Shown here in pieces: positions 1-8,732 of a stretch of 64,000 nt of DNA; position 1 is the first letter of the stretch, and each line of letters starts with the position of its first letter. Made by a program: the position numbers and the translations under genes. Location of the stretch: assembly GCA_019873655.1 (NCBI GenBank), contig JAIOAU010000006.1:62001-126000 (forward strand). Reading direction: 5' to 3'. Under the pieces are notes generated by a model, which was not told the DNA's origin, did not search any database, and saw only the letters and a list, made by a program, of their open reading frames with translations. This stretch comes from Chloroflexota bacterium (lineage in GTDB: Bacteria > Chloroflexota > Anaerolineae > Anaerolineales > Villigracilaceae).

Positions 1-954
1 ACTGAGTTGCCCGTTGGGCAGGAAGCCGCCGTCGGGGCACTGACTGACGTCGGCGACGCCCTGGAGGATCAGGTTGGAGGCCAGGTATTCGTAGGGGATG
101 TCGGAGGCCAGTTCGGCGGGGGAGGCGGGGGTGGTCAGCCAGGGCGGGGGACCGCCGACGGGCGGGAAGGCCTCCCAGGTCTGGGCGCAGCCGGCGGCAG
201 GCGCGCCGCGCCATTGACTGCTGAGCACGTCCACGTACCAGCCGGGCTGGCCGGTCTCCGGTTCGGCGTCGGCCACCCGCAGGAGGGCCTCGAAGACGGG
301 GCTGCTGTCGCCGTAACTCGAATAGGCCCAGAATTCGAGGCGGATGCCTTCGGGCGGGGTGGGAAGGAGTTCGATGTAGCAGCGCGGTTCGCAGACGAAC
401 GGTTCGCCGTCGAGGACGCCCTCCAGGCGGGTGATGGTCTCATTGGGGAGCGGCTCTTCGCCGGTCAGGACCAGCAGGGCGTCGGGGTCGCACAGGTGCG
501 TCCCCGGCAGGCTGGTGCAGCCCTCCAGCGTGACCCAGACGACCGGCGGCGGCAGGCTGACGGCGACCTCGCGCTGGGCGGGGCCGGATTCCCAGAAGAG
601 CAGATAATAACCGCTGCACAGCGAGGGGTCGTCGCTTTCGGCGTATTCGCACGGCCGGGTGGCGGCCCATTTTTGATAGAGGTCTGCCCCGCAGGCGTAG
701 TAGATTTCGCCGGGGCGGGGCAGTCCTTCGTGATCCACGTAAATCTGGCAGACGACGGCGTTGTCCAGGAAGCGCACCAGCCACCACTCGTAGGCGGTGT
801 AGTTGACAGTGATGGCGGCGGCCCGGTCGGGGCCGGGAGGCGTCTCTTCCTGGGCGTGGACGGGGCGCGCCGCGGCCCCTGGCAGTTGCGCCAGGAGCAG
901 GGCGGTCAAGAGGACGGCAGCGGCGCGGGCGGCAAGCGGGAGAGGGCGGGTCAT
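1..954 (-). CDS. Secreted protein of unknown function, 3' end outside the window
   Basis: I read this frame directly: it opens with ATG at 954 (complement) and stays open for 318 codons to base 1, so the C-terminus is missing. Residues 1 to about 37 form a signal peptide: two early arginines, a long Leu/Ala core, and an Ala-Gln end. The exported part begins Pro/Glu-rich and continues as a Trp-, Tyr- and Cys-containing globular region with paired cysteines, which would suit disulfides outside the membrane. A weak AAGGG stands a few bases before the ATG. It lies downstream of the ccm operon in the same direction, separated by the hairpin at 965-996, so it may be read through from that operon or transcribed alone. 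I recognise no family. Confidence 0.72.
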   Translation of the reverse strand, partial: MTRPLPLAARAAAVLLTALLLAQLPGAAARPVHAQEETPPGPDRAAAITVNYTAYEWWLVRFLDNAVVCQIYVDHEGLPRPGEIYYACGADLYQKWAATRPCEYAESDDPSLCSGYYLLFWESGPAQREVAVSLPPPVVWVTLEGCTSLPGTHLCDPDALLVLTGEEPLPNETITRLEGVLDGEPFVCEPRCYIELLPTPPEGIRLEFWAYSSYGDSSPVFEALLRVADAEPETGQPGWYVDVLSSQWRGAPAAGCAQTWEAFPPVGGPPPWLTTPASPAELASDIPYEYLASNLILQGVADVSQCPDGGFLPNGQLS

Positions 955-964
955 TCCCTTAAAC

Positions 965-996
965 CTGGAGTCCGCTATGATTATAGCGGACTCCAG
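965..996 (-). terminator. Perfect 14-bp hairpin after the ccm operon
   Basis: Arms at 965-978 and 983-996 are exact inverse complements around a 4-nt loop, 15 bp after the ccmD stop. The minus-strand tail is only GTTTA, so it is a weak intrinsic terminator or an mRNA-stabilising structure. The plus-strand side has a T5 run at 1001-1005. The arm word TAGCGGACTC also occurs in the tandem array at 54858-55297. Confidence 0.55.
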
Positions 997-1010
997 CAGG
1001 TTTTTCGCGT

Positions 1011-1160
1011 TTACTTTGATTGCAGTTTTTCCAGCGTTTCCAGATCGCGTTTTAGATTCCGCCAGCGGATAAGCAGGCTGGCGATGTAAAGCCCCAGGAT
1101 GAAGAAGGCGACGGCGTAACCGGCGGTCAGGTATGTTATGGAAGTTTCGTAAGGTATCAT
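1011..1160 (-). CDS. ccmD: CcmD-like small membrane protein of the heme exporter
   Basis: This 49-residue frame has ATG at 1160 and a TAA at 1011-1013. It encodes a short N-terminus, one hydrophobic segment at about residues 11-31 ending in an Arg-Trp-Arg cluster, and a charged helical tail rich in Lys, Glu and Leu. That is the architecture of CcmD, the small subunit that in well-studied systems helps release holo-CcmE from CcmABC. CcmD proteins share little sequence, so the call rests on size, topology and position: it starts 12 bp after the ccmC stop and is the last gene of the operon. Sequence alone would not identify it. Confidence 0.72.
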   Translation of the reverse strand: MIPYETSITYLTAGYAVAFFILGLYIASLLIRWRNLKRDLETLEKLQSK

Positions 1161-1172
1161 CTCGGACCTCGT

Positions 1173-1871
1173 TCATTCGACGGCTTGTAATTTGCGCTGT
1201 TCGACGATTTCGGCCAGGCGTCCCAGGCGGATGCGATGCCAGAGCAGGGTGATGAAAATGACCGAGAAGGCGCCTAGGGCGAAGAACATGGTGTGGAGCA
1301 TGGCCGGGGACATGGCAAAGCCGCCCTGCGCCTGGGCGCTGGCCGTGCCGATGATGGCGGGGTGGATGGTCTGCCAGAGGCGGATGGAGAGGAAGGTGAC
1401 CGGGACGCTGAGTCCGCCGATGAGGGTGTAAACAGCCCCGAAGCGGGCGCGTCGCTCGGGGTCTTCGATGCCCTGGCGCAGGAGGAGGTAGGCCAGGTAG
1501 ATCATCTCGAGGATGGCGGCGGTGGTCAGGCGGGCGTCCCAGGTCCACCAGGTTCCCCAGGAGGGCTTGGCCCAGATCGAGCCGGTGACGATGGCCACCA
1601 GGAAGAAGACCAGGCTGATTTCGACGGCGGCCACTTCAACGATGTCCCACTTCAAATTTTTTGTGATCAGGAACGCGATTCCCGCCGCGGCGGCGGCGAG
1701 GAATCCGAGCATACCCACCCAGGCGGTGGAGATGTGGATGTAGAAGACTTTTTGGACGTAATTCATCGTCGCTTCCAGCGGCGCGTAGAAGAAGATGACG
1801 GCCAGCGCCGCCAGAAAGAGGAGGGTCGAGAGAGCCGTCAAAAGGGAAAGCAGTTTGGGTCGAGGTTCCAT
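1173..1871 (-). CDS. ccmC: Heme exporter membrane protein CcmC
   Basis: This 232-residue protein has six predicted membrane helices. It carries the family's tryptophan-rich periplasmic signature WGTWWTWDARLT (residues about 105-116) and histidines in the flanking loops (about residues 46 and 170). CcmC binds heme through these elements and presents it to CcmE at the outer face of the membrane. Length and topology match the family. It follows ccmB by 36 bp and precedes ccmD by 12 bp, in the order A-B-C-D. The C-terminal helix ends in a basic and glutamate-rich cytoplasmic tail. Confidence 0.95.
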   Translation of the reverse strand: MEPRPKLLSLLTALSTLLFLAALAVIFFYAPLEATMNYVQKVFYIHISTAWVGMLGFLAAAAAGIAFLITKNLKWDIVEVAAVEISLVFFLVAIVTGSIWAKPSWGTWWTWDARLTTAAILEMIYLAYLLLRQGIEDPERRARFGAVYTLIGGLSVPVTFLSIRLWQTIHPAIIGTASAQAQGGFAMSPAMLHTMFFALGAFSVIFITLLWHRIRLGRLAEIVEQRKLQAVE

Positions 1872-1907
1872 GCGCGTCCTTTCTCGCGGGAAGAATTGGA
1901 GAGGCTT

Positions 1908-2621
1908 CTATTCTTCGACAATGGCGTCGAAGAGCATGTAAGCCACAGCCAGGAAAATGGCATCGTAGCCAATCAGCAAGTTCAGCCAGGGGCGGATTTG
2001 TTCGAAAGGGGCGGCCTGCAAGAATCCGCCGCTGGCCCGCACGGCGGCCAGCAGGAGCGGCACGATGACCGGGAAGAGCAGGATGGGCAGGAGGATGTCC
2101 CGCGTGCGGGCCTGGACGGCCATGCTGGCCAGGAGCGTGCCGACGGCGACGTAGCCGAGCGAGCCGAGCAGGATGACCAGCAACAGGCCGGGATGAAAAA
2201 GGTTGAGGTTGTATAGCACGCTATAAAGCGGCAGGATGATGACCGCGACGAGTAGCATGAAGACCCAATTGGCCAGCATCTTGCCGAAGAAGATGGCCGA
2301 CCGATCCACCGGGGCAAGCAGGAGGCCATCCAGGCAGCCGCGGTCTTTTTCGACCGCCATCGAGCGATTCAGGCCGAGAGTGCCGGCAAAAGCCAGTGTG
2401 ACCCACAGGACGCCGGGGGTGATGGTCGGCCGCAGGTCGGGGGCCAGTTCGATGGCGAAGTTGAAGATGAGGATGACCAACAGGGCAAAGACCAGCATGG
2501 CCGAGAGCAGTTCGCGCGAGCGCACTTCGGCCGCCAGGTCTTTCCACAGCACGGCCAGGACGGCGCGAGCAAAACTCGACCGGGAAGGCGGTGAAGACGG
2601 CACTCGGCGGCTGGGGGTCAT
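1908..2621 (-). CDS. ccmB: Heme exporter ABC permease CcmB
   Basis: This 237-residue protein has about six membrane helices and begins with a basic, Ser/Pro-rich cytoplasmic leader. CcmB is the permease partner of the CcmA ATPase. The CcmABCD complex uses ATP to release heme-loaded CcmE rather than to transport heme itself. The region RSRELLSAMLVFALLVILIF (about residues 34-53) and the EKDRGCLDGLLLAPVDR segment are typical of the family, the latter being the loop that contacts the ATPase. Its start overlaps the ccmA stop by 4 bp (ATGA), which implies translational coupling of the two subunits. Confidence 0.94.
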   Translation of the reverse strand: MTPSRRVPSSPPSRSSFARAVLAVLWKDLAAEVRSRELLSAMLVFALLVILIFNFAIELAPDLRPTITPGVLWVTLAFAGTLGLNRSMAVEKDRGCLDGLLLAPVDRSAIFFGKMLANWVFMLLVAVIILPLYSVLYNLNLFHPGLLLVILLGSLGYVAVGTLLASMAVQARTRDILLPILLFPVIVPLLLAAVRASGGFLQAAPFEQIRPWLNLLIGYDAIFLAVAYMLFDAIVEE

Positions 2622-3313
2622 TTCGCCAACGTCTCCCGGTAGAAGTCGAGCAGATTGCCGCGCAATTCCTGGCGGTGAGCAGAGGCGCGCAGCAGGCCGC
2701 CGGTCAGGATGTCGAAGCGGGAGGCCAGGTCTTCGACGCGCGCCAGGTCGTGGGAGGTCATCACCACGGTGCGGCCGCGGGCGGCGACCTGATCCAGCAG
2801 GCGGTCGAGCATGTCGCAGGCCTCCTGGTCGAGGCCGGTGTGCGGTTCGTCCAGGAGCAGGATGTCCGGGTCATGCAGGATGGCGCGTCCGATTGCCAGG
2901 CGCTGTTGCATGCCGCGCGAGAAGGTGCGCACCAGGTCGCGGCGGCGGGAGGCCAGACCGACCAGGTCGAGGACTTCTTCGATGCGGTCGGCGGGGCGCG
3001 GCAGGTTGTACAAGCGGGCGTAGAAGCGCAGGTTCTCTTCGGCGGTCAGGTCGCCGTAGAGGAGCGGCTGGTGAGTGACGACGCCCAGGCGGGCGCGCAC
3101 GGCGGCGGCCTGCGCGGGCAGGCGGCAGCCGGCCAGGACGACCTCGCCCAGCGAGGGGCGGGTGAGCGAGGCCAGGATGCGCAGGAAGGTGGTCTTGCCG
3201 GCCCCGTTGGGGCCGAGGATGGCGACGAATTCGCCCGCCTGGACGTCGAAATCCAAACCGCGCAGGACGGTTTTGAGGCCGAAGCGTTTGACGAGTTTGC
3301 GGACGCGAATCAT
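2618..3313 (-). CDS. ccmA: Heme exporter ATPase CcmA
   Basis: This 231-residue ABC ATPase has a Walker A motif GPNGAGKT at residues 34-41, a signature loop of the form FSRGMQQR, a Walker B ILLLDEP, and a switch histidine in MTSHD. It lies between the diheme lipoprotein gene (12 bp upstream) and ccmB, which it overlaps by 4 bp. CcmA energises the CcmABCD complex that frees holo-CcmE. The signature is SRGM rather than the general LSGGQ, which is common in CcmA and other exporters of this group. The call is firm because of the ccmB and ccmC genes immediately downstream. Confidence 0.94.
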   Translation of the reverse strand: MIRVRKLVKRFGLKTVLRGLDFDVQAGEFVAILGPNGAGKTTFLRILASLTRPSLGEVVLAGCRLPAQAAAVRARLGVVTHQPLLYGDLTAEENLRFYARLYNLPRPADRIEEVLDLVGLASRRRDLVRTFSRGMQQRLAIGRAILHDPDILLLDEPHTGLDQEACDMLDRLLDQVAARGRTVVMTSHDLARVEDLASRFDILTGGLLRASAHRQELRGNLLDFYRETLAK

Positions 3314-3324
3314 ACGGCGCGGGG

Positions 3325-5139
3325 TCAGAGCAGGTCTTTGAGGCGTTCTTTGAGGGCGCGGCGGCGCGCCCGGTAGGCGTTTTCGGAGATGCCGCCGGCG
3401 CGATACTGGTCATCGAGGGCGATGATGGCGTCCATGAGGGCCTGCGGGTCGTCCCCCAGGGCGTCTTCGGCGGTTTCTTCGTCTGTCTCTTCCTCTTGCC
3501 GGGCGCGGTCGCGCAGGAAGAGATAAATTCCGGCGGCGAGGAAGGCGGTTCCGAGGGCGGCCATGCCAATCAGCAGACCGCTTTGCTCGCCCAGCCCCAG
3601 CAGGCCGGTCTGGCCGGGCTGACCGGTGATGGTCAGGTCGAACGGCTCGCCAGCGGCCAGCGAAGCGGCCTCGTAGATGCGGTATTCAGCGCCCTGCATG
3701 CTGCTGACGCCGCGGTCGCTCAGCCGGTCGCTGCGCACTTTGACTCCGGGCGGGACGAAGAGGTCCAGCGTCTCGACTGGCAGGAGGAAGGCGTGATCCC
3801 ACTCCAGGCGGCGCTCGTAGGGCAGGGAGAACCTGGCGGCGATGCCGTATTGCAGGCTTTCGCCGGGCAGGATGGCGAAGCCGTTCGTCGCCGGATAGAG
3901 CGGGGCGCTGCCTTCGGTCAACTCGAAGGTGACGGCTGAACCGGCCTCGGCGGGGATGCGGATGAAGGGGATGCTGGCGCCGTCGGTCTCGACGGTGACG
4001 GTTACATTGCTGGGATTGGTGAAGATGTAAATTTCATAGACCCGAATCAGGCCGCGGGTGGAGAAATCCAGGACGGTATGCACCTGCTGGAAGCGCAGCA
4101 GGCTGAAGTCGGCGGTCGATTCGTAGATGGTGACGGGCAGGTCGAATTCGGAGGAGAGGCCGTCGTAGAAAGCGGCCGCCGAGACGTAGGTCACGCCGCC
4201 GTACTCGACCGTGACCAGGTAAGCGCCGTCCGGCATGGGCGGGACGCCGCTGAAGAGGAAAGCGCCGTCGGCGGTGGTCAGCGTCATCTGGCGGCCAGTT
4301 TCCTGAGAGGCGTCGTAGATGCGCAGGGTGACGGGCAAACCGGCGGGCGCGGAGGCGCCCCCGCCGTGGACGACCCGTCCGCGGATGACGACGCCGGTCT
4401 CCTCGACCGGGGCGGCGGTCGGTTCGGCCGTCTCGGCCGGGGCCTCGGCGGCGGGGGTCGGCGAGGGGACGGGTTCGGCCAGGGGCGAGAGGTCGAAGGC
4501 CAGGGTGCGCAGGTAGAGGATCAGGGTTTGAATCTGCGCTTCGGAGAGTTGGCCGCCGAAGGCCGGCATGGCGTTGGGAATGCCCTCAGCGATGACGCGC
4601 CGCAGGGCGACGCCGCTGGAATCGGCCAGTTGGGCCGGGTCGCGGAAATCGGGGGCCGAGACCCCGTGACATTCGGCGCAGTTTTGGGCGAAGAGGGCTT
4701 GCGCCTCGGACAACTGCTCCGCTGTGGCTCCCAGGGTGTAGACGTAGGCCAGCACGTCCCAGCGTTCTTGTTCGCTCAGGGACTGGAAGGAGGGCATGCC
4801 GCGTTCGGCGCGTCCCAGCGTGACGACGCGGTACCATTCGGCCGGGGCGCGCTGGCTGGCGACTTCGGCCAGGCCGATGGCCGGGACGGCGACCGGCATT
4901 TGCGCCGCTTGCGGGCCGTTTCCCAGGCCGCGCTCGCCGTGGCAGGCGAGGCAGTTTTGGGCGTAAACGACAGCGCCGCGCGCCGGCGAGGGCGGCGCGG
5001 CCGGGGCCGAGAGAGTAAGAGTCGGCGCGGGAGTCGGGGAGCGGTAGCCGGGCGGAGGGGTGATGTCTTCGGAGAGGCTGAAGGTGCAGCTGCCCAGCGC
5101 CAGGCCGGTGAGCAGGAGGAGCAGGAGACGGAATTTCAT
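3325..5139 (-). CDS. Diheme c-type cytochrome lipoprotein with regulatory-like and membrane domains
   Basis: I start it at 5139, where the translation begins with a lipoprotein signal peptide and lipobox ending at Cys18. The same frame is open for 25 more codons upstream, but these lie inside the preceding gene. The protein is 604 residues. Two class I cytochrome c domains follow, with heme sites CLACH (Cys63) and CAECH (Cys154). Next come a Pro/Ala/Thr linker, a carboxypeptidase-regulatory-like beta domain (about 270-365), further beta-rich sequence, one membrane helix near 540-560 and a cytoplasmic acidic helix. The tail contains LDDQYRAGGISENAYRARR, the same motif found in the neighbouring CcmI-like protein. 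It overlaps that gene by 4 bp and sits inside the ccm operon, so it is probably matured by it. Its electron-transfer partner is unknown. Confidence 0.85.
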   Translation of the reverse strand: MKFRLLLLLLTGLALGSCTFSLSEDITPPPGYRSPTPAPTLTLSAPAAPPSPARGAVVYAQNCLACHGERGLGNGPQAAQMPVAVPAIGLAEVASQRAPAEWYRVVTLGRAERGMPSFQSLSEQERWDVLAYVYTLGATAEQLSEAQALFAQNCAECHGVSAPDFRDPAQLADSSGVALRRVIAEGIPNAMPAFGGQLSEAQIQTLILYLRTLAFDLSPLAEPVPSPTPAAEAPAETAEPTAAPVEETGVVIRGRVVHGGGASAPAGLPVTLRIYDASQETGRQMTLTTADGAFLFSGVPPMPDGAYLVTVEYGGVTYVSAAAFYDGLSSEFDLPVTIYESTADFSLLRFQQVHTVLDFSTRGLIRVYEIYIFTNPSNVTVTVETDGASIPFIRIPAEAGSAVTFELTEGSAPLYPATNGFAILPGESLQYGIAARFSLPYERRLEWDHAFLLPVETLDLFVPPGVKVRSDRLSDRGVSSMQGAEYRIYEAASLAAGEPFDLTITGQPGQTGLLGLGEQSGLLIGMAALGTAFLAAGIYLFLRDRARQEEETDEETAEDALGDDPQALMDAIIALDDQYRAGGISENAYRARRRALKERLKDLL

Positions 5140-5594
5140 GGGGCTGGTCTGTCTTTCAGGTTGTGGCCGCAGGAGGGGCAGAACTTGTCCGAGCGCAGCA
5201 CCGGCTTGCCGCAATGGGGGCAGAAGCCGCCGGTCTTTTCGCGGCGCGCCTGGCGACGCTTGGCGATCAGGGCCTCGATGTCTTCGTCGGAGAGGCGGCG
5301 CTTGCGGGCGGGCGGACGGGGCTTCCTTTCGTCCAGGCGGCGCAGAACCTCGGCGCCGCGCTGGACCAGCCGCGCCCGTTCGGCGGCGTAGTCGGCCTCG
5401 GGGATTTTACCGAGGGCGTAGTCGAAATCCAGTTCCTGCAAGGCGGTCAGGAGGCGCTCGCGTTCGGCCAGCAGGGCGGCCTCGTCCGGCGGCGCGGCCT
5501 GGGGTTCGAGGACGGGGCGGACGAGCGGCCGCCCGACGAACAGTACGACGAGGGCCAGGACAGCCAGGAGCAGGAGGACGGCGGCCAGTTCCAT
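5136..5594 (-). CDS. CcmI-like membrane protein with C-terminal zinc ribbon
   Basis: This 152-residue protein has one membrane helix (residues about 3-25). A predicted coil follows, containing LQELDFDYALGKIPEADY, the pattern seen in the N-terminal part of CcmI-type proteins, where CcmI assists delivery of apocytochrome. The C-terminus holds a four-cysteine zinc ribbon, CPHCGK...CPSCG (about 124-143). Position strengthens the assignment: it begins 1 bp after ccmG and ends overlapping the diheme lipoprotein start by 4 bp. Canonical CcmI carries TPR repeats in place of the zinc ribbon, so this is a divergent or reduced form. With the helix at the N-terminus, the ribbon would be cytoplasmic. Confidence 0.72.
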   Translation of the reverse strand: MELAAVLLLLAVLALVVLFVGRPLVRPVLEPQAAPPDEAALLAERERLLTALQELDFDYALGKIPEADYAAERARLVQRGAEVLRRLDERKPRPPARKRRLSDEDIEALIAKRRQARREKTGGFCPHCGKPVLRSDKFCPSCGHNLKDRPAP

Positions 5595-5595
5595 C

Positions 5596-6174
5596 TCATC
5601 TCCTCAGAAGCGGGTCGATGACCGCCCGAATTTCATCCACCGAGGCGAAGGGGCCGATTTTGATGAAACGCAGAACGCCCTGCTGGTCGATGATGTAGGT
5701 TTCCGGCACGCCCATGTCGCGGTTGAAGAGGCCCGAGATGCGCGATCCCTGGTCGGGGCCGTTGGGGTAGGTGATGTCGAATTTGACCAGGTAGGAGAGG
5801 CCGTCCAGGGGCGTGTCCACGTAGTCCACGCCCAGGAAGATGACCTGACCGCCGGGCTGGTAGGCGCGCCAGGCGGCCTCCAGGTCGGCGGCTTCGCTCT
5901 CGCAGGGTTTGCACCAGGAGGCCCAGAAGTTGACGAGGACCACCTGGCCGCGCAGTTCGGAGAGACGCACCTGGCTGCGGCCCTGGTACTCGTAGCCTTC
6001 GTACAGCGGCAGGGTGAAATCGGGGACCGGACGGCCGACGGCGATCATCGGCTGCTGGACGCGCGCCAGGCCGATGCCGATGACCAGCAGCAGGCCGAGC
6101 AGGGCGACCCAGATGACGATCTGCGCCCAGAGAGGGACGCCGCGGCGGGGGAGGGGGGAGGAGGGCGGGGTCAT
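5596..6174 (-). CDS. ccmG: Thiol-disulfide oxidoreductase CcmG/ResA type
   Basis: I start this at ATG 6174, 10 bp after the ccmH stop, giving 192 residues; an open 17-codon extension upstream overlaps ccmH and looks unrelated. One membrane anchor lies at about residues 15-37. It is followed by an extracytoplasmic thioredoxin fold of the TlpA/ResA class, with VNFWASWCKPCESEA containing the active CxxC (Cys88, Cys91) and a cis-proline GVPETYIID. Proteins of this type reduce apocytochrome cysteines before heme attachment. It lies between ccmH and the CcmI-like gene in the operon. The insertion VDYVDTPLDGLSYLVKF is typical of the TlpA group. Confidence 0.93.
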   Translation of the reverse strand: MTPPSSPLPRRGVPLWAQIVIWVALLGLLLVIGIGLARVQQPMIAVGRPVPDFTLPLYEGYEYQGRSQVRLSELRGQVVLVNFWASWCKPCESEAADLEAAWRAYQPGGQVIFLGVDYVDTPLDGLSYLVKFDITYPNGPDQGSRISGLFNRDMGVPETYIIDQQGVLRFIKIGPFASVDEIRAVIDPLLRR

Positions 6175-6184
6175 AGGGATGGCC

Positions 6185-6667
6185 TCATCTGCGTTTGCGG
6201 AGTTCTTCTTCCAGACGGGCGGCATATTCGTCCGCCGCGGGAACGGGCGGCGGCTGGACGGCGGTCTGCCGGGCTTTTCGCTGCCAGTCGCGGAGGCCGC
6301 GCCCCAGCAGGAAGAGGCCGGTCAGGAAGGCCAGCGGCGGGACGATGTAGAAGATCCAGTTGATTCCCTGACGCGGCGGTTCGGCCAGGACGCGCGCCCC
6401 GTAGTTGTCCACGAAAAATTGGATGATTTCGTCCTCGCTCTTGCCCTCGGCCAGCATCTGGCGGATGAGTTCGCGCCACTGACGGCAGGCCTCGGTGGGG
6501 CAGACGTCGAGGGGGGTGTTTTCGCACACCGGGCAGAAGAGTTGGCGGGCGATGGCGTTGACCTCGTCGTCGGAGGGGGTGGCCTGTTGGGCAAGCGCCG
6601 GCAGGGGGAACAGCGAGCCGAGGACGAGGAGGGCGACCAAGGCGAAAAGGAGACGTTTCTCTTTCAT
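6185..6667 (-). CDS. ccmH: Cytochrome c biogenesis protein CcmH
   Basis: The start at 6667 overlaps the ccmF stop by 4 bp and gives 160 residues: a signal peptide ending near ALAQQ, then a three-helix redox domain with LFCPVC (Cys45, Cys48). A membrane helix follows at about 105-125, then a cytoplasmic tail. CcmH presents apocytochrome to CcmF and cycles its CxxC with CcmG. A second cysteine pair (DVCPTEAC) follows the redox motif. Proteobacterial CcmH usually lacks this extra pair, which may form a structural disulfide. The sequence QMLAEGKSEDEIIQFFVDNYG is strongly family-typical. Confidence 0.94.
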   Translation of the reverse strand: MKEKRLLFALVALLVLGSLFPLPALAQQATPSDDEVNAIARQLFCPVCENTPLDVCPTEACRQWRELIRQMLAEGKSEDEIIQFFVDNYGARVLAEPPRQGINWIFYIVPPLAFLTGLFLLGRGLRDWQRKARQTAVQPPPVPAADEYAARLEEELRKRR

Positions 6668-8676
6668 GGGGTCTGGCTTTCCTTTGGAGGCCAGGCGGTC
6701 AGAATCATGCCGCCGATGAAGAGCAGACTGCCGATCCACAGCCAGTTGACCAGCGGGTTGTGGTAGACCTTGAAGGGGGTCTGGGCGGTCGAGACGTTCT
6801 CCCAGTTGACCAGCACCACGTACAGGTCGTCGGCCAGGGTGCTGTAGACGCCGGGGATGGTCATCGGCTGGCCGTCGGGGTAGAGGTCGTAGCGCGGGGC
6901 CAGGCGAGCGAGGAAGACGCCGTCTTTGAAGACGCTCAACTCGGCGCGGGTCACGCGGCGGCCGTCGGTGTGCGGGAATTGGGCCAGCGAGTCGTAGCGC
7001 AGGGTGTAGCCGCCCAGTTGAATCTCTTCGCCGATGGACAGGCTGCGCTGGGTCTCGGTCTGGAACAGTTCGATGCCCAGGATGCCGATGGCCATGACGA
7101 CCATGGCGATGTGGATGAGGTAGCCGCCGTAGCGGCGGCGGTTGCGGGCGAAGAGGCGTCCCAGCGCCTGGAAGGGGGTCTCGCGATTGGCTTTCATGCG
7201 GGCGCGCACGCCGCGCCCGTACTCGTAGAGGCTGACGGCCAGCACGAAGACGACCAGCGTGAAACCGATGAGCGCGATGAGATTGCGGATGCCCAGCAGC
7301 GCCAGGACGGGCGGGGTGAGCAAGGCCGGGATGGCCGGTTTCCACAGGGCGCGGCCCAGGCTGCGGGCGTCGGTGTAACTCCAGGCCGAGAGCGGGGCGA
7401 CGCCCATCAAGAGCATCAACAGGCCGAGCAGGGGCGCGGTGGCGCGCTCGTACCACGGCGGCCCGAAGGTGATTTTCTCGTTGGTCACGATTTCATACAC
7501 CAGCGGCGAGAAGACGCCATAAGCGACGATGAAGAAGACGCTCAGGAAGACGACCGCCGCCAGCAGGAAGAGCGCCTCGCGCGACAAGAGCCGCTCGAGG
7601 ACGATCTCGTCCCGCAGGAGGGGCCAGCGCCGAATCAGCAAGGCAAAGGAGACGATGACGGTCAGGGCGATGAAGCCGAAGAACATCGGGCCGATGGCGC
7701 TCTGGGCGAAGGCATGCACCGAGGACAGGACGCCGGAGCGGGTCAGGAAGGTGCCGACGATGACCATCACGTAGGTGAGGATGATGAGTGCCATGTTGAA
7801 GTGTTTGAAAATGCCGCGCTTTTCCTGGATGATGGCGGTGTGCAGGAAGGGCGTGCCGATCAGCCAGGGCATGAGGGCGGCGTTTTCGACCGGGTCCCAG
7901 CCCCAGTAGCCGCCCCAGCCGAGCACGTCGTAGGCCCAGCGCATGCCCAGCACCAGGCCGAGGGAGAGGAACAGCCAGGCGGTCAACGTCCAGCGGCGGG
8001 TGACGCGAATCCAGCGGTCATCGCTGCGGCCGGTGATGAGGGCGGCCATGGCGAAGGCGTAGGGGATGACGAAGGCGACGAAGCCCAGGTAGAGCATCGG
8101 CGGATGGAGAATCATGCCGGGGTGGCGCAGGAGCGGGTTCAGGCCGCGGCCGTCGGGAGGGAAGGCGGCCGCGCCGCCGGCGGGCCGGAACATCGCTCCG
8201 ACGGCGTCGCCGTTGGGCAGCAGCCACCAGCGCTCGAAGGGGTTTTCGAAGAAAATGCTCAAGGAGAGGAAGAAGGCCAGGGTGACGGCCGTCACCACGA
8301 TGACCCAGGGCAGGAATTCGCGCTCCCCTTTCCAATCGCGCAGACTGACGGCGCTGACGAAGGCCGAGAGCAGCCATGACCAGAAGAGCAGCGAGCCGGC
8401 TTGTCCGCCCCACAGAGCGGTGATCTTGAGATAGAGCGGCATGGCGTCGCTGGTCACCGAGTAGACGTATTTCACTTCGTAATGACCGGTGACGAGCAGA
8501 TAGATCAGCGCGCCGACCGCCAGGCTGAGGAGCGGAAAGGTCAGCAGAATCGCCCGGCGGGCGCTTTCCACCCAGGCCGCGCGTTGCCTCTGCGCGCCGT
8601 ACATCGCCGCCCCGATGGCAAACAGCGCCAGCAAAAATGAGAGAACCAGGACGCCAAAACCGAAATCAATGAGCAT
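6664..8676 (-). CDS. ccmF: Cytochrome c heme lyase subunit CcmF
   Basis: This 670-residue membrane protein has about 15 helices, near the usual family length. It contains the two tryptophan-rich signatures, WGGQAGSLLFWSW (about residue 90) and WGGYWGWDPVENAALMPWL (about 250), which form the extracytoplasmic heme-handling WWD region. CcmF attaches heme from CcmE to the CxxCH motif of apocytochrome and works with CcmH. A large soluble loop near the C-terminus is followed by a final helix. It starts 56 bp after ccmE and overlaps ccmH by 4 bp. The preceding small gap holds no second promoter that I can see. Confidence 0.96.
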   Translation of the reverse strand: MLIDFGFGVLVLSFLLALFAIGAAMYGAQRQRAAWVESARRAILLTFPLLSLAVGALIYLLVTGHYEVKYVYSVTSDAMPLYLKITALWGGQAGSLLFWSWLLSAFVSAVSLRDWKGEREFLPWVIVVTAVTLAFFLSLSIFFENPFERWWLLPNGDAVGAMFRPAGGAAAFPPDGRGLNPLLRHPGMILHPPMLYLGFVAFVIPYAFAMAALITGRSDDRWIRVTRRWTLTAWLFLSLGLVLGMRWAYDVLGWGGYWGWDPVENAALMPWLIGTPFLHTAIIQEKRGIFKHFNMALIILTYVMVIVGTFLTRSGVLSSVHAFAQSAIGPMFFGFIALTVIVSFALLIRRWPLLRDEIVLERLLSREALFLLAAVVFLSVFFIVAYGVFSPLVYEIVTNEKITFGPPWYERATAPLLGLLMLLMGVAPLSAWSYTDARSLGRALWKPAIPALLTPPVLALLGIRNLIALIGFTLVVFVLAVSLYEYGRGVRARMKANRETPFQALGRLFARNRRRYGGYLIHIAMVVMAIGILGIELFQTETQRSLSIGEEIQLGGYTLRYDSLAQFPHTDGRRVTRAELSVFKDGVFLARLAPRYDLYPDGQPMTIPGVYSTLADDLYVVLVNWENVSTAQTPFKVYHNPLVNWLWIGSLLFIGGMILTAWPPKESQTP

Positions 8677-8732
8677 GACTTTCCTTTGCGAGGACGATGA
8701 GGAGAAACACCGCTAAGACGTTGCGCCAGCCG

